NCBI GenBank assembly: GCA_028456385.1
Contig: JALNQF010000074.1
Location: forward strand, 62,001 to 126,000
From: Ophiosphaerella korrae
Lineage: Eukaryota; Ascomycota; Dothideomycetes; Pleosporales; Phaeosphaeriaceae
Length of the DNA stretch: 64,000 nt
Direction of reading: 5' to 3'
Shown here: in pieces, positions 46,952 to 58,548 of the stretch
How positions within the stretch are numbered: position 1 is the first letter of the stretch
Layout: every line of letters starts with the position of its first letter
The notes under the pieces: model-generated
The model's input: only the letters and a program-made list of their open reading frames with translations
Database searches by the model: none
Told to the model about the DNA's origin: nothing
Position numbers and translations under genes: made by a program

Positions 46952-48127
46952 TTAGTGTTTTGCGCGGGTAGTCCTGGCTGGCCTTGTCAAGACAGCCTTG
47001 GCCTGACTTGCTGTTGTGGGGGCATCGAAAGACCTCGTGGCTCGTTTCTTGGTAGTACTGGTGGAGCTCTCAGTTGCGTCATTATCGGCTTTGCGTTTAA
47101 GCGAAGATGGGGCGCGAGTTCCGGTTGCCGGGCGAGTTTTAGTGATACATTCAACAGACTCGTTGGTGTTGGTGGTCATCTCCATACTGTGGTTGGTACT
47201 GGATGACGGTGGGGTTGGCGGTCCTTTGCTGTCGCGAGCAACATCTGGCGAGTGAGGCTTATCTGAGGAGGCATCCTTGTTCGTCTTACGCTGCTGGGCA
47301 ACCCATGATAAGAGGTTTTCTCCTGCGTCTGCGTCATGATCCTCGTCGCCCTCAAGCATTGCGTCTGCCATTTCGCCTGCAATGTCCTCCCCCGCATCCT
47401 TGTCTGTGACCATGCGCATGGCGTATTGTAATAATTGTTGGGGATCCATGCCACTGAGCGGGCCACCAGCAGCAGCAAGTTGTCTCTGTAAAGCTGCCAT
47501 CAAGGCTTCCTGGCTGATATCCAAGTCTCCATCGTCTTCGACCTCTTCGTGCAGACCGTGCTCTGGAAGGACTGATTCATCTATAAGGTCCGTGGCCTCG
47601 GGTGTCTGCGCCGCACCGGGTGGTACACTGGGCGAATTGGCAGGTGGTGTGCCACTTGCCCAGCCTGGTGTGCCTGTAAGGTCGTCTCGCCAGTTCTTCA
47701 ACAGCGCATATGACGGGGCATTGTCGGCCAGCAGCCGCTCTTTGGGCTTCCGGTCCTTCTGCGAACGCCACACAATAGGGGAATGCGCCACGGCAGACGG
47801 ATCTAGCGGCTCTTGTTCTCCCTCCTCCCTCCTCCGCTTCTTGTTGCTGCGGCTTCTCTGGGCCACGCGCTTCCTCTTCTGGCCGACTTTGGCATCCTTT
47901 GCATCGTGGGGCTGGAAGGCGGCGTCGTCATAGCCGTCTGACGCGTACTCGAGGTCGACGAAGTACTCGAAGCGGTCCCAGTCAGGCAGCATGTCGTCGT
48001 CGCCGTATGCTGTGGGGGGAGGGGAAGCCACTGCGTGCTCAGCCAGGTCGTCGGCGGCCATGTATTCATCCTCGACGTAGAACCAGTCGCCGCCGTAGTC
48101 GGAGTAGTCGTCGTCGTAGTCGCTCAT
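46952..48127 (-). CDS. acidic, probably nuclear, protein of unknown function
   Basis: Intronless, 391 residues, start ATG at 48127-48125. The N-terminus is very acidic and aromatic (MSDYDDDYSDYGGDWFYVEDE). A bipartite-like basic cluster follows at about residues 82-102 (KRKRVAQRSRSNKKRRR). A motif with conserved appearance, YALLKNWRDDLTGTPGW, occurs near 140. Acidic low-complexity segments and an Ala/Gln/Leu-rich helix (EALMAALQRQLAAAGG) come next; the C-terminus is basic (KKRATRS, RPARTTRAK). The pattern suggests a nuclear or chromatin-associated protein; no enzymatic domain is visible. It is divergently transcribed from mccA across 637 bp. Confidence 0.75.
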   Translation of the reverse strand: MSDYDDDYSDYGGDWFYVEDEYMAADDLAEHAVASPPPTAYGDDDMLPDWDRFEYFVDLEYASDGYDDAAFQPHDAKDAKVGQKRKRVAQRSRSNKKRRREEGEQEPLDPSAVAHSPIVWRSQKDRKPKERLLADNAPSYALLKNWRDDLTGTPGWASGTPPANSPSVPPGAAQTPEATDLIDESVLPEHGLHEEVEDDGDLDISQEALMAALQRQLAAAGGPLSGMDPQQLLQYAMRMVTDKDAGEDIAGEMADAMLEGDEDHDADAGENLLSWVAQQRKTNKDASSDKPHSPDVARDSKGPPTPPSSSTNHSMEMTTNTNESVECITKTRPATGTRAPSSLKRKADNDATESSTSTTKKRATRSFDAPTTASQAKAVLTRPARTTRAKH

Positions 48128-48764
48128 GGTGGGCGATCAAGTGGCGGCTGGATGCGCCCGTGGAGGGTCGAGGGTGCGGGCAATGCGGTCGATGCAGTCG
48201 AGGAGCAGCGATGCGGCACAGGAACGGGTTGGTTGGCAGTGGTCAATGCGGATGCAATGCGGAGTCAGACGATGCAAGAGCGCGTCTATGCAGATGGCCC
48301 AAAAGAAGGGCAGGAGTGCCTGGGATCCAAGGCAAGGAGTCGAGTGCAGGCGGGTCGATGATCACCGCGCAGTCGCGCGCTGGCTTTCAGCTGGCGCTTG
48401 CACGAGGTACTCGCGATGCTGACAATGAAGCGTGAGCAATGCGCTGGGCGAATGCAGCCATGGCTGGTCGCGCTGGCAGAAAGCATGCTCGCGCGGGAAC
48501 GCAAACAGGCCTGGCAACGGTGCCTTTGCGTCTCGCCAGCATGTGTGCTGCGCCCCAGACAGGCCATGTCGCTCGTGCCTTGTCTGTTGACTGGCGTAAA
48601 CACACCACCCGCGCTTCCCCGCGAATGACATGGCTGGCTTGTCCGCCGGCTTCCCACGGCTTAGGCGCCGCCGAGGCACCTCTGCTGCCCCAGACTTGGA
48701 CCTCCCCACAAACAATGTGTTTTGTAGTCTTCAATTTGGCTCTCTGCAGCTGAGAATTGCGAGT
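48128..48764. promoter_or_regulatory. shared divergent promoter region, acidic protein gene and mccA
   Basis: 637 bp between two divergent start codons. GC-rich, with no obvious TATA box. Assignment as a two-way promoter follows from gene orientation only. Confidence 0.5.
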
Positions 48765-51053
48765 ATGCGTGCCTTCCAAAAGTCAAGCCGTCTCTCGCGC
48801 CAGCTCGTAGCCTCCAAGGGCGTGCGCTTCAACACTACTGCCCCCCAGACCTCCCACCCTCTGACTTCCGTGCTCATTGCAAACCGAGGAGAAATTGCCT
48901 TGTGAGAAGACATTTTCCCATGTCTCGGAGGAAGTCAAACACTAATATGCTCTGGTAGACGCGTTGGCCGCACAGCTTCGGAGCATGGCATCCGAGTGAC
49001 CACCCTCTTCACAGACCCAGATGCGCGATCGCAGCATGCCTTGAGCTCCCCATACGCTGTCAACCTCGGCGACCCATCCGCCTATCTAGATGGAGATAGG
49101 ATAATACAGATTGCGAAAGCGCAAGGGTGTCAAGGCATACACCCGGGATATGGCTTTGTATGGGCTGCCCGTCGCACAACCACGCCACCAAGGCTGACCT
49201 GAGATAGTTGAGCGAGAATCCCAAGTTCGCGAGAAAATGCACAGAGGCGGGCCTGACCTTCATTGGCCCACCATGGCAGGCTATCGAATCCATGGGGAGC
49301 AAGAGGTACGTCTGCAAATTCACTCTGCTCGCTATTCTCTAACAACCGGTGTAGTGAGTCGAAAGACATCATGACTAAAGCCGGCGTCCCATGTATACCA
49401 GGCTACCACGGTTCGAATCAAGACCCAGACCATCTTAAGGCTGAGGCAGCTAAGATTGGCTACCCTGTGCTTTTGAAGGCTGTCAAGGGAGGAGGTGGAA
49501 AGGGAATGAGGATAGTAAACACCGAGCAGGAATTCTTCGACCAGCTTGCTTCGGCCAAGTCAGAGGCGCGCAACTCGTTCGGCGATGAAGTGATGTTGGT
49601 GGAGAAGTACATCACCACCCCCCGACACATCGAGGTGCAGGTTTTCGCCGACAAGCATGGTAACTGTGTTGCTCTCGGCGAGCGCGATTGCAGCATTCAG
49701 CGAAGGCATCAGAAGATCTTGGAAGAATCTCCAGCTCCACATCTAAACGAAGGCATTCGACAGGACATTTGGGAGAAGGCTCGCCAAGCTGCTCTTGCTG
49801 TGGGATATGAGGGGGCCGGTACTGTCGAGTTCATCTTCGACAACGACACCGGCGAATTCTTCTTCATGGAGATGAACACACGATTACAAGTGGAGCATCC
49901 AGTCACAGAAATGGTCACAGGAGAGGATCTAGTCCGATGGCAGCTCATCGTAGCAGAAGGCGGCCGCCTGCCACTTACCCAGAAGGAGATTGAGCAGCGC
50001 ATCAGCGAGCGAGGCCACGCCATTGAAGCACGTATCTACGCCGAGAACCCCGGTATGAATTTCATCCCAGACTCTGGCCTACTTCTACATTTACGCACAC
50101 CCACGCCCTCACCTACCGTCCGAATAGATTCGGGCTTCATTGCCGGCGACGAAGTCTCATCACATTACGACCCCATGATCTCAAAGCTCATTGTCCGGGG
50201 GCCAACAAGAGAAGCAGCAATACAAAAACTCCGCGCCGCTCTAGAAGAATACGAAGTCGCCGGTCCAATCACCAACATCGAATTCATCAAGCGCATGTGC
50301 GTCAGCCCCGACTTCGTCGCCGGAGACGTAGAAACAGGCTACATCCAAAAGCACCACGCCGAGCTCTTCACCCCATCCCCCCCAGCCCCAGAAGTATACG
50401 CCCAAGCCGCCCTCGGCCTCGCCCTCCAAGACACCTCTTTCCCCCTCACCAACCCCATCCCTACCCCGCCAATCGCCTCTGTCGGCTTCAGCTCCCTCAC
50501 AGGCTTCCAAAACCGCACCTTCGCCCTACTCTCCACCCCCGCCGACGGCAAATCCCCCCCAACCGCCACCCCCGTCACCGTTCTCCAAACCGCCCCAAAC
50601 ACATTCGACGTCACCGTCGCCTCCACCACCTTCTCCAATGTCTCCACCTCCTTCGCCCCAGAATCAAAAACCCTCACCTCCTTCTTCCCGCACACCCGCC
50701 TCTCAACAACCTTTATCCGCGCAGATGCACAACTCACACTGTTCCAGCACGGCCGCCAGCACCGCTTGCAGCTTGCGCCGCCGGCGTGGCATGCTAAGGC
50801 GCTGGGTGTCAAGGACGTGGCTAATAGTGTGCTGGCGCCCATGCCGTGCAAGGTGTTGCGCGTCGAGGTTGTGGAGGGCCAGCAAGTGAAGAAGGATCAG
50901 CCGCTGGTTGTGATTGAGAGTATGAAGATGGAGACGGTGATTAGGAGTCCGGTTGAGGGCGTGGTGAAGAGGGTGGTGCATGGCATGGGGGATTTGTGTA
51001 AGGCGGGGACGGCATTGGTGGAGTTTGAGGAGAGTATGGAGAGCGAGGGGTAG
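48765..51053 (+). CDS. mccA: 3-methylcrotonyl-CoA carboxylase alpha (biotin) subunit, mitochondrial
   Basis: Exons 48765-48901, 48959-49157, 49208-49305, 49355-51053 encode 710 residues; all three introns (57, 50, 49 nt) are GT-AG and keep frame. An Arg/Ser-rich presequence of about 30 residues predicts mitochondrial import. Then come the biotin carboxylase domain (SVLIANRGEIAL, GCQGIHPGYGFLSENP, ATP-grasp KGGGGKGMR, FFMEMNTRLQVEHPVTE), a variable linker, and the C-terminal biotinyl domain with ESMKMET, biotin lysine K669. Length and linker fit MCC-alpha rather than pyruvate or acetyl-CoA carboxylase. The enzyme carboxylates 3-methylcrotonyl-CoA in leucine catabolism. The beta subunit gene and isovaleryl-CoA dehydrogenase are not in the window, although these are clustered in Aspergillus nidulans. 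Confidence 0.93.
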
Positions 51054-51269
51054 GGGGGGGGGGATTAAAGTAATGGAATTTGTTGTTTGGTGGGCGCGTT
51101 GGTAGGATAGATTTGAATGGATTAATCTTGAAATATAGGGATGGGCTTTGAGTGTGTGGTACCTGATGTTTATATATCTAATATTTGACATGCTATCATG
51201 TGGTTGAACACTGATGAAGCACCCCAGCTCGCCTGTGTATCTGGCTTTCTAAACTGACGGAGAGGCAGG

Positions 51270-51289
51270 AAAAAAAAAAAAAAAAAAAA
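51270..51289. repeat. A20 homopolymer between two convergent genes
   Basis: Uninterrupted A run about 45 bp before the PPTase stop codon on the top strand, in the short convergent gap after mccA. Confidence 0.9.
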
Positions 51290-51333
51290 GCCAGGCCCAC
51301 CCCAAAATGGACGCCAGTCCCAGCAAGTGTCCA

Positions 51334-52513
51334 TCACCCATTCCGCGCAACAGCCATGACATCTTGCTCCAAATGCAAGCCCTTAAAATTCGTCAACACC
51401 TCTGGCAACGCACGGCCAATCCCGCCACTACGCTCCCTTGCTGCAACCCCAATCATAAAGTCCTCTTCAAACGCCTGAATCTCCACCCTAGTATCATCCA
51501 GCCGCCGACACTCTCCCCTTTTCAAATCCAGCCCCGCAACCCCCACCGGGTCGCCGTCCCCACCAGTATCTTTCGTGTACCACACCTCCGCATCGCCCAC
51601 ACGCTCGCCCCACGTCCCGTCCGTCGAGCACCGCGCCACAGTCCCCGCAACCGGTGCCCTTACATTGCGAAACTCCAGCCGCGTGATCCACTTGGCGAGC
51701 AGGGCCTCGCCGTCCAGCTTGACATATGCCTCCTTGAAGCACCAGAAGGTGTAGAAGCGGCGCAACTTGGCGTCAATTAACAAATCGGAGTCGAACACGC
51801 GGTGCTCGCCAGACGGCAGAGTGACGCGCAAACTCTGGTTGCGGCGCGTGCATCGATCGTGGCGATATTGCTGCAGCATAGCTGGGGTGACAAGCGTGCC
51901 GTCGAGCAGGGGGAAGGCGTCGGCGTTGTACTTCATGTCGAAGGATTCCTCGGCGGAGAACTGCTCCGAGTAGATGTTGATCCAGCCGTCGAAGCCCTCG
52001 TCGTCGATGACGCGGAAGTCGTTGCGCTCATTGACGCACACGATGTCGACGCCTAGTTCAGCGTCCAGCTCAGCCGTTTTGCAGCCGACGAGTGCGACGA
52101 GGCCGGCTTGGTGGCTGATGTTGAATTCCAGCGGGGCGGGGACCGGCGGGGAGGTGGGCAAAAGGGCACATGGTTTTCCGTGCCTGGGGTCGCGTTTGCG
52201 GCCGAAGGTGATGTCTTTCCAGGGTATGTTAAGTGTTTTGTGGACGAAGAGGCGTTTGAGCAGGGCTGAGGCCAGGCTCATGCGCGCGTCTGCAATGTGG
52301 TATTTTCTCAGTATGTTTTCGCGCTCTTCGGCGCTGATGAATTGGAGGGCTTCTCTAGCCTGTAGTTGCTTGTCAGCATGACCTGAGCACGACGGATGTC
52401 CGGATAGCACACACTGATTCTGAGTTCGAGATCTTGGGGCCGGGCCATATACTACGTGTGTCAAGCAGCCAGCACGTGAGGCCCGCGCCGTGGTGTGTGT
52501 CCGGACCAGGCAT
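51334..52513 (-). CDS. npgA: 4'-phosphopantetheinyl transferase (Sfp/NpgA type)
   Basis: Exons 52513-52415 and 52359-51334 encode 374 residues. The 55-nt intron (GTGTGT to CTACAG, with TGCTGAC branch-like sequence) joins the conserved N-terminal strand TCWLLDTRSIWPG to the REALQFIS helix. Motifs follow in order: HIADARMSLASALLKRLFVH, P1 FNISHQAGLVAL, P2 GVDIVCVNERND, and P3 FYTFWCFKEAYVKLDGEALL, with the metal-binding Asp and the KE pair present. The enzyme transfers phosphopantetheine from CoA to carrier domains of PKS, NRPS and alpha-aminoadipate reductase, so it supports both secondary metabolism and lysine synthesis. It shares a short promoter with the PLP-synthase gene. Unspliced reading would start at an unrelated upstream leader and lose the first strand. 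Confidence 0.93.
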
Positions 52514-52755
52514 GGCATGGGGCTGGACGGGACGGACGCTAGGATGGTTCGCAAGTGAAGTCTGGAAGTGGGCGGGGCTGATGTATGGCTGGCTATTCAC
52601 GGCAGGAGCGGGGCCGTTGGCGATCGACGCATGACATCTGCAGGGCCTAATCGATAAGCCGCCGTTGTGGCAACTTTTACACTTGACTCCGATTTGCGCC
52701 CCGTGTTTGTTTCTGCAAACGTTTGATTCCTGCTCTTGTGGTAATTGGCACCAAC
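52514..52755. promoter_or_regulatory. 242-bp shared divergent promoter, PPTase and SNO1-like gene
   Basis: The two start codons face away from each other with only 242 bp between them. No specific operator recognised. Confidence 0.6.
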
Positions 52756-53604
52756 ATGACGGTACCGATACCGCATGTCATAATTGGCGTGCTTGCGCTG
52801 CAAGGCGCCTTCAGCGAACACATCCAACTCCTGCGCCAGGCCGCCGCAAACCTCCACGTTGCCGACATCAAATGGCAATTCTTAGAAGTTAGAACGCCGG
52901 GCGAGTTATCACGATGCGACGGCCTAATTATACCCGGTGGCGAAAGCACAGCCATGTCTCTCGTGGCAGCTCGCTCAGGCCTTCTCGAGCCACTGCGCGA
53001 CTTTGTCAAAGTGCTCCGTCGCCCAACATGGGGGACATGCGCAGGCCTCATACTCCTCGCAGAAAGCGCGAATCGCACCAAGAAGGGCGGCCAAGAGCTG
53101 ATTGGAGGGCTGGATGTCAGAGTGAACAGAAATCACTTTGGGAGACAGCAGGAGTCGTTCCAAGCCAGTTTGGACTTACCGTTTCTTGGCAGCTCGGAGA
53201 AGACGGGGAAGGAGGGACCATTTCGATGTGTGTTTATACGCGCACCAGTTGTAGAGAAGATATTGCCGCGGAAGAAGGGCGAGCAGGTTGAGGAAGCGAG
53301 CCTCGATGCGACTGTTGTTGCGCCTAGTAAGACGCCCGTGGATGATCTTGCCAAGGAGGAATTGAACGCCCAAGTCGAGGTCATGGCGACCTTGTCATCG
53401 CGCGACCCGGAGCTGCAGGAGAGTCAAAGTCATGAACACAGCGGGGCAGAAGATATTATTGCTGTGCGACAAGGGAACGTGTTTGGATGCAGCTTCCATC
53501 CCGAATTGACAGAAGACGCACGAATACATGTGTGGTGGCTGGGAGAGGTGGTGAGGGCTGTGGAGAGGAGGCAGGAGTTTGAGCTGGTGGATCGGACCAA
53601 GTGA
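52756..53604 (+). CDS. SNO1: pyridoxal 5'-phosphate synthase glutaminase subunit (Sno/PdxT)
   Basis: Intronless, 282 residues. It carries the PdxT class I glutaminase signature: IGVLALQGAFSEH at the N-terminus, PGGEST at 60-65, nucleophile C95 in WGTCAGLIL, and the His/Glu pair H248 and E250 in SFHPELT. It releases ammonia from glutamine for the Snz/PdxS subunit in vitamin B6 synthesis. The protein is longer than bacterial PdxT (about 190-200 residues); the extra length lies mainly in a charged insert between about 155 and 225. The M at 52756 is chosen because it directly precedes the first conserved strand. Confidence 0.95.
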   Translation: MTVPIPHVIIGVLALQGAFSEHIQLLRQAAANLHVADIKWQFLEVRTPGELSRCDGLIIPGGESTAMSLVAARSGLLEPLRDFVKVLRRPTWGTCAGLILLAESANRTKKGGQELIGGLDVRVNRNHFGRQQESFQASLDLPFLGSSEKTGKEGPFRCVFIRAPVVEKILPRKKGEQVEEASLDATVVAPSKTPVDDLAKEELNAQVEVMATLSSRDPELQESQSHEHSGAEDIIAVRQGNVFGCSFHPELTEDARIHVWWLGEVVRAVERRQEFELVDRTK

Positions 53605-53739
53605 AGGAGGAGATTGAAGCCTATATAGACGCGGTAGCTAATTCCAGATGAGGATTTCAAACAGGTGATGGCCTCAAGTAACCTCTGTTTTGATAACGCC
53701 AAACTCCGCCCGTGGCATGCGCTCTTGGACAATGCGCCC

Positions 53740-54298
53740 CTAGTCATTGTACTCATCTGCATATGCCTTACCATAGCCTCCTCGGCCAGGATCGTATTCG
53801 TTGCGATACTCGTCCCGGACCTGGCCGCCGCTCTTGCCGCGCCCATACTGCCGGCCCTCAGCAAAACCCTCGTCTAGATCCGTCCTGATGACGCGCTCGT
53901 CTAGTTTGGTGCCGCCGATGTATTTCATGCAGTCCAGCGCGTCCTGGTGGGTGTAGTACTCGACGAAGCAGAAGCCGCAGGGTGTTTTCTGGAAGCGGTC
54001 AAGGCCCATGACTAGACGCTTTATTTCGCCGCATTTGCTGAAGAGCTCGTGTATCTGCTCTTCGGTGGTGTAGAAGGAGAGGTTGCCGACATAGAGCGTG
54101 GTTGCGTCTTTGAGCTTGTCCTCGAGCTCGGGCTCTTCTTGCTGGTGGCCGTCGTCGTCGCGGTGGCGTTCGCGTCTGCGCTTCTGGATGAATGTTAGGG
54201 CTGGACGGGCAGTATAGTGTTGTGCCGTGTGCTACCTTTGCGGTTGCGTATGAGCTCGGCTTGTCTAGACGGTCAATGGTACTCCGTATGGGTGCCAT
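53740..54298 (-). CDS. CBC2: nuclear cap-binding complex subunit CBP20
   Basis: Exons 54298-54236 and 54183-53740 encode 168 residues. The 52-nt intron (GTAGCA to CCAG, with CCTAACATTC branch region) joins SYATAK to KRRRERHRD. The N-terminal LDKPSSY, the RNP2 strand [15 protein letters not shown], the [19 protein letters not shown]1 region and the C-terminal [30 protein letters not shown] tail are diagnostic (tail cited in parts: [21 protein letters not shown]). CBP20 binds the m7G cap with CBP80 and acts in splicing, export and 3' processing. It is convergent with SNO1, with 135 bp between stops, and divergent from NUP82. Confidence 0.96.
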
Positions 54299-54554
54299 GA
54301 CGCTAGAATATCGGCGTATGTGTCGACGGAGGAGTGGCTGTTTTCGCGACCGGTACGATGGGGACGCAGGGCAAGCTTTAGTTTGCCGCTGTGATTGTTG
54401 TCGCGATGAGGTCCTCTGGTCAAGAAGTTGAAGCTCAGGAAACGCTTGGACCACCCGGGCGCGTCGAGCTTCCGCGGCTCTCACTTTGTTTGTCTGCACC
54501 TTCAGCTTTCTGTCTCTGGCCCCAACCTTTCTCCGCTGACTAGTGCTGGCCAAC

Positions 54555-57120
54555 ATGCCCAAAGTCCTCAGCTTCACTCCGGACTGGCTTTGCCGGCCGA
54601 ATCCAGGATATCACTTGTTTGCGCCCAAGCAAAGCAATGGCAGTCGAGTTGCCGCCCAGAAGAAGGAACCCGGGTCGCGAAAGACAATTGCTACCAGGCG
54701 CACCGAGGTCTTTGTGGCGGTTGGGAGTGAGATTCGCTGGGCAGACCTGGTCAACCTCAAGGAGGGCCTAGAGCCTGCATACCGCAACCTCCGAATCTCC
54801 ATCCCGCTCCCCATCACGCGCATGGTCATGTCCCCTGGGGAAGATTACCTGGCAGTCTCCACCTCGCATACCGTCCACGTCGTCGTTCTTCCCGACTCCT
54901 CGCTACTGAAATCCCACGACGATGGCCCTCTCAAGCTGAAATCGTTCCAAGTTGGACCGACGGCACATGTAAAAGAAGAATCGCCGGTTGCAACAACCCT
55001 CTGGCATCCACTTGGCTACCATGGCCGATGTCTAGTCACCATAACAAAGGCTGGAGCGGTCCGCCTATTCGAAATCAACCGAGCCAACCGCGACTCCTTC
55101 ACCGAACCTGCCCTTTCCATCGACCTCACCAAGCTAGCCAACGCGACCGACGACAAGGCCGACGTGAGCGCAACAAGGTTCGGAGCATCAAATGGATTTT
55201 CTCCAGACTCAGTTGACTTGGAAGTCGCCTCGGCCTGCTTTGGCGACTTTCCAGACCAGGAGGGTGTGCATGGCTGGGCACCTATGACCTTGTGGATTGC
55301 AACCGTTTTCGGAGATGTCTATGCGTTATGCCCTCTTCTTCCAACAAAGTGGCAGCTAGTTAATTCGCCTGGAGCAACTACATTCCTGGAGACATTAGTC
55401 TCCTCGATCAACGTGAATTACGCTCTTCTTTCTGATAACCCCAACGTACCTAGGGAGGAACTAAAGAACTCGGAAAAACAAATAGCGTGGCTTGCAGATA
55501 TTCTATATGATGAGCCCTTCCTCGAAGAGCTTCCCGATGGCGACACTGTTAAGGTTTTTGCTCGACCAGCAAGCACTCCTGCCTTCCCCTTACTCCAGGG
55601 CCCATTTACCATTGCGCCAGAAGTTGATGACTTCGAGTTGAGTGACATGGTTGTGTATTCGCTAAAGACTTTGTCCGACAGTGGCGACGCGGAGACGGCA
55701 GAAGGTCTACCTGCTGCTGTTGTCTGCTTGCTGACTGACACCTGCAAAGTCCACGTCTGCCTCGACTTGGAGGGGATTATAGGGCGGTGGTTGCCATCAC
55801 CAGAGGTGTGTTCAATATTATATATCTACCAAATTATGCTAAATCACCTAGGATGAAATTGATGTCACAGAAATGCCTGAACACGAGTTGATTATCGTCG
55901 AGACCATCACATTGGTTAACAGCGAGCAATCGTCGTTCAACCAAAGTATCACACAAGATGTCCGCACCGACTTCTCGTTCTTTGTCTCGCATGCCAGTGG
56001 TGTTTTCTACATTTCTTTGGAGCCATGGATCAGGAAACTGGAGGATGAGTTATCACAGCCAGAAGCAGAAGGTGCCAATTTTCGCCTTCAGCGTCTACTT
56101 GAATCAGCCAACAGCTTAGTCCAACAAAATCTCCGCATCAAGACATCGGGAGACGTAGCAGAGCAGGAAGTCACAGCAAGCGCCGTCATGGAGGACAGTC
56201 AAATTGGCTATCTCCTCCTCACATCCGTTGACAATCAGCCCCAGGCTGCATTCCTCGATGCGCCTGAGGATGACTTACCAACGGAAGAAGAGATTGCGAG
56301 GAATCTGTTCATTGAAGCCCCACAAGTAGCATTTCGTGACGCGTGGCAACCACCAAAAGTCATCTACGAACCTATCGATTTGCTGGGCTCGATCAACATT
56401 CCCTCAAGGCATCGAAGTAATCTAACGGAAGAGGTAAAACTCTCGCCCGCAAACCTTACCTTGCTGATGGATGTCCACCGCGTACTTTTCAGCAAGGTAG
56501 GCAGGCTCCAAGAAGGCGTAAGCACGCTTTTCCACCAAGCGATACGCCTGCAGGACGAACTACATGAACAGGTCGCAAAGAACGCCCATTTATTGTCCAA
56601 GATGGATGCGGTCACTGGAAACGACGGGTCTATCGCAGACGATGGAACACCGTATGGCAACGCTAAGATTGAGGAGCGGATGGAGAAGGTTCAGTTGCGG
56701 CAGCATGAGATCAACGCTCGCTATGAGGCTCTTAGAAATAAGATGAACAGACTTGGCTCAAGTGAGCTCAGTGAGAAGGAAGCAGACTTTGTTGAAGAGC
56801 TCACGACGATGGACAGTTCAGTTGAGCAATCACGTACGACGCTCACTAGCGATGCCGACGGCTCACAAGATCCTGCCTGGCAGCGTCTCGAAAAGTTGAA
56901 AAGGCTACAGAAGGAGCTGGTGAAGCGAGTAGAACAAGCAGCGAGCACAACGAAGAACGGACAGGGAAGAAACGACGGGGTGAGGGTCCCAAGTCAATCG
57001 CGCAAACAGGAGGACGAGCAGATCCAGGAACTCTTAGCGAGGACCACAGCACTAATCGAAGCAGCCACGCAGAGGCTAGCGAACCTGGGAATATCCATAC
57101 CATTGGAGGGTGGCAGCTAG
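54555..57120 (+). CDS. NUP82: nucleoporin Nup82/Nup88
   Basis: Exons 54555-55805 and 55852-57120 encode 839 residues; the 46-nt intron ends in CTAG and preserves frame at PSPE-DEID. The N-terminal half has the beta-propeller features of this family: ITRMVMSPGEDYLAV, TTLWHPLGYHGRCLVTITK, WIATVFGDVYALCPLLP and a later FSFFVSHASGVFYISL blade. The C-terminal 250 residues are charged coiled coil (RLQKELVKRVEQ, ERMEKVQLRQHEINARYEAL). Nup82 anchors the cytoplasmic mRNA-export platform with Nup159 and Nsp1. Identification rests on overall architecture and remembered family motifs. Placed 256 bp from CBC2, another mRNA-export factor, which is probably coincidental. Confidence 0.85.
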
Positions 57121-58548
57121 GGTTGGCAAAAAGATGGGTGTGCTGAGTCTCGACGTGTAAGAAGCTATTTGGATATTACCACCTTGATGACATTGGAATA
57201 TAGCCCTGAAACTGTTGGGTTTTCGTCGCACTCACAACCTTCACTACTGTACCTTCCTATTGACGCCACGTCGTGCTTTGCTGCTTGTAACCGCCCTCGA
57301 CCCTTTCCATGCCCATACCATACCATGCTCTGTGACTCTGGGAACTAGACGCCCACGGCAGATCTAAGCGCAATAGGCATCTCTTGCTGAGATGGACTCT
57401 CTCTTGCATGCCCGATCGAGCGGCAGACCCAACTGGGACCCACTACACGGTGCTCTTTCTGGAAGATTTCTCTGCACCGGCAGATTGATAGGCGAATAGC
57501 AATGGCTGTCACATCACATTCAATGCACCTCGTTAGCATTTTTTAAAGCACCGGTACGTGGGTCCAGAACGAGGGCCTTTGCCAGCAGCTATCGAAAGGC
57601 TTCGCTTCTTGTCGGGTAGCGTGGATGAGTTCAAGTGCCCAGGGGTATGCAAACAAGGCCCCAATCAAAAGGGCCAACACCAGACCCCCGAATGCACCCT
57701 CCAGCTTCATGCATCGGGGCCGTCTTCATGCAGAAACGAGTATATTAATCTACTTCCCCAGGGCAGATCGAGAGTACGGCGGGGTCTATTTTGATATCAT
57801 GCAAAGAAGCGGGCTGACTGTGCTAATGCAGATCTGATTGTGTGTAACGATCTGGTCAGCGGATGGCAGTGTTGCGGAAACATGGGCGACTGAACATTTG
57901 CTGAAGCGCGCTGGAGTTTTATATCACGCCTTGGTCACGCTATCACGGGCGACGAGGATTCTCGAGGCGTTTGCCCTGCACCTCAGTTTGCTGTCATGCA
58001 TTTTCGCAGTAAAGCGTGATGGGGGCACGGTGGAGCAGTTGGGCGCTTATTTTTGGTCCCTGGGCGGACTGCAGAAACATCACACAGCCTCACCAATCAG
58101 ATCAGCCTTTCGGCATCGCCTCCACGGACACTACATGCCCCGGCTGTCTTGGGGCGTTCCCTCCCGCCTGAGAAGACCATGCGCAATGCTCAGTGGTCGC
58201 TGACCCCTGTCCGGCCAATATCAAACTTGAAAGCCTATTCGCTGTCTACTCAATGCTTCGAAGGCTGACATGCAATGGCTGGCCACCCAGGCAGTGCCGT
58301 TTTGCTGTCCTCATTCGCTTGCATGCTCCATTGTTCGCAAGTAGCAAGCCTCGATCCACCGACGGCATGGTCGCACGAGGCACCTAGAGCAAGGTTGTGC
58401 ACCCCATAAGTGCTGGTGGCCCCCCCGCCACGACATGCTCCCGGTTTGCGTCGAAATACCATTAAATTGAGCCTGCTTCACGGATTGCTGCGTCGCAAAA
58501 GAGAAGGACCACTAAATAGCCTTGACATCGCTCTCTTATCCATCCGCC
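57121..58548. other. intergenic region, no gene seen
   Basis: 1.4 kb with only chance frames. It contains the 3' end of NUP82 and the promoter of the Bim1-like gene. Confidence 0.5.

Noticed and set aside
48128..48764. Several frames of 80-178 codons in the divergent promoter
   Set aside because: All overlap each other on both strands in GC-rich DNA and lack domain features.
54543..54554. Alternative start four codons upstream of NUP82
   Set aside because: It begins with a non-ATG codon; the ATG at 54555 is the first proper start.
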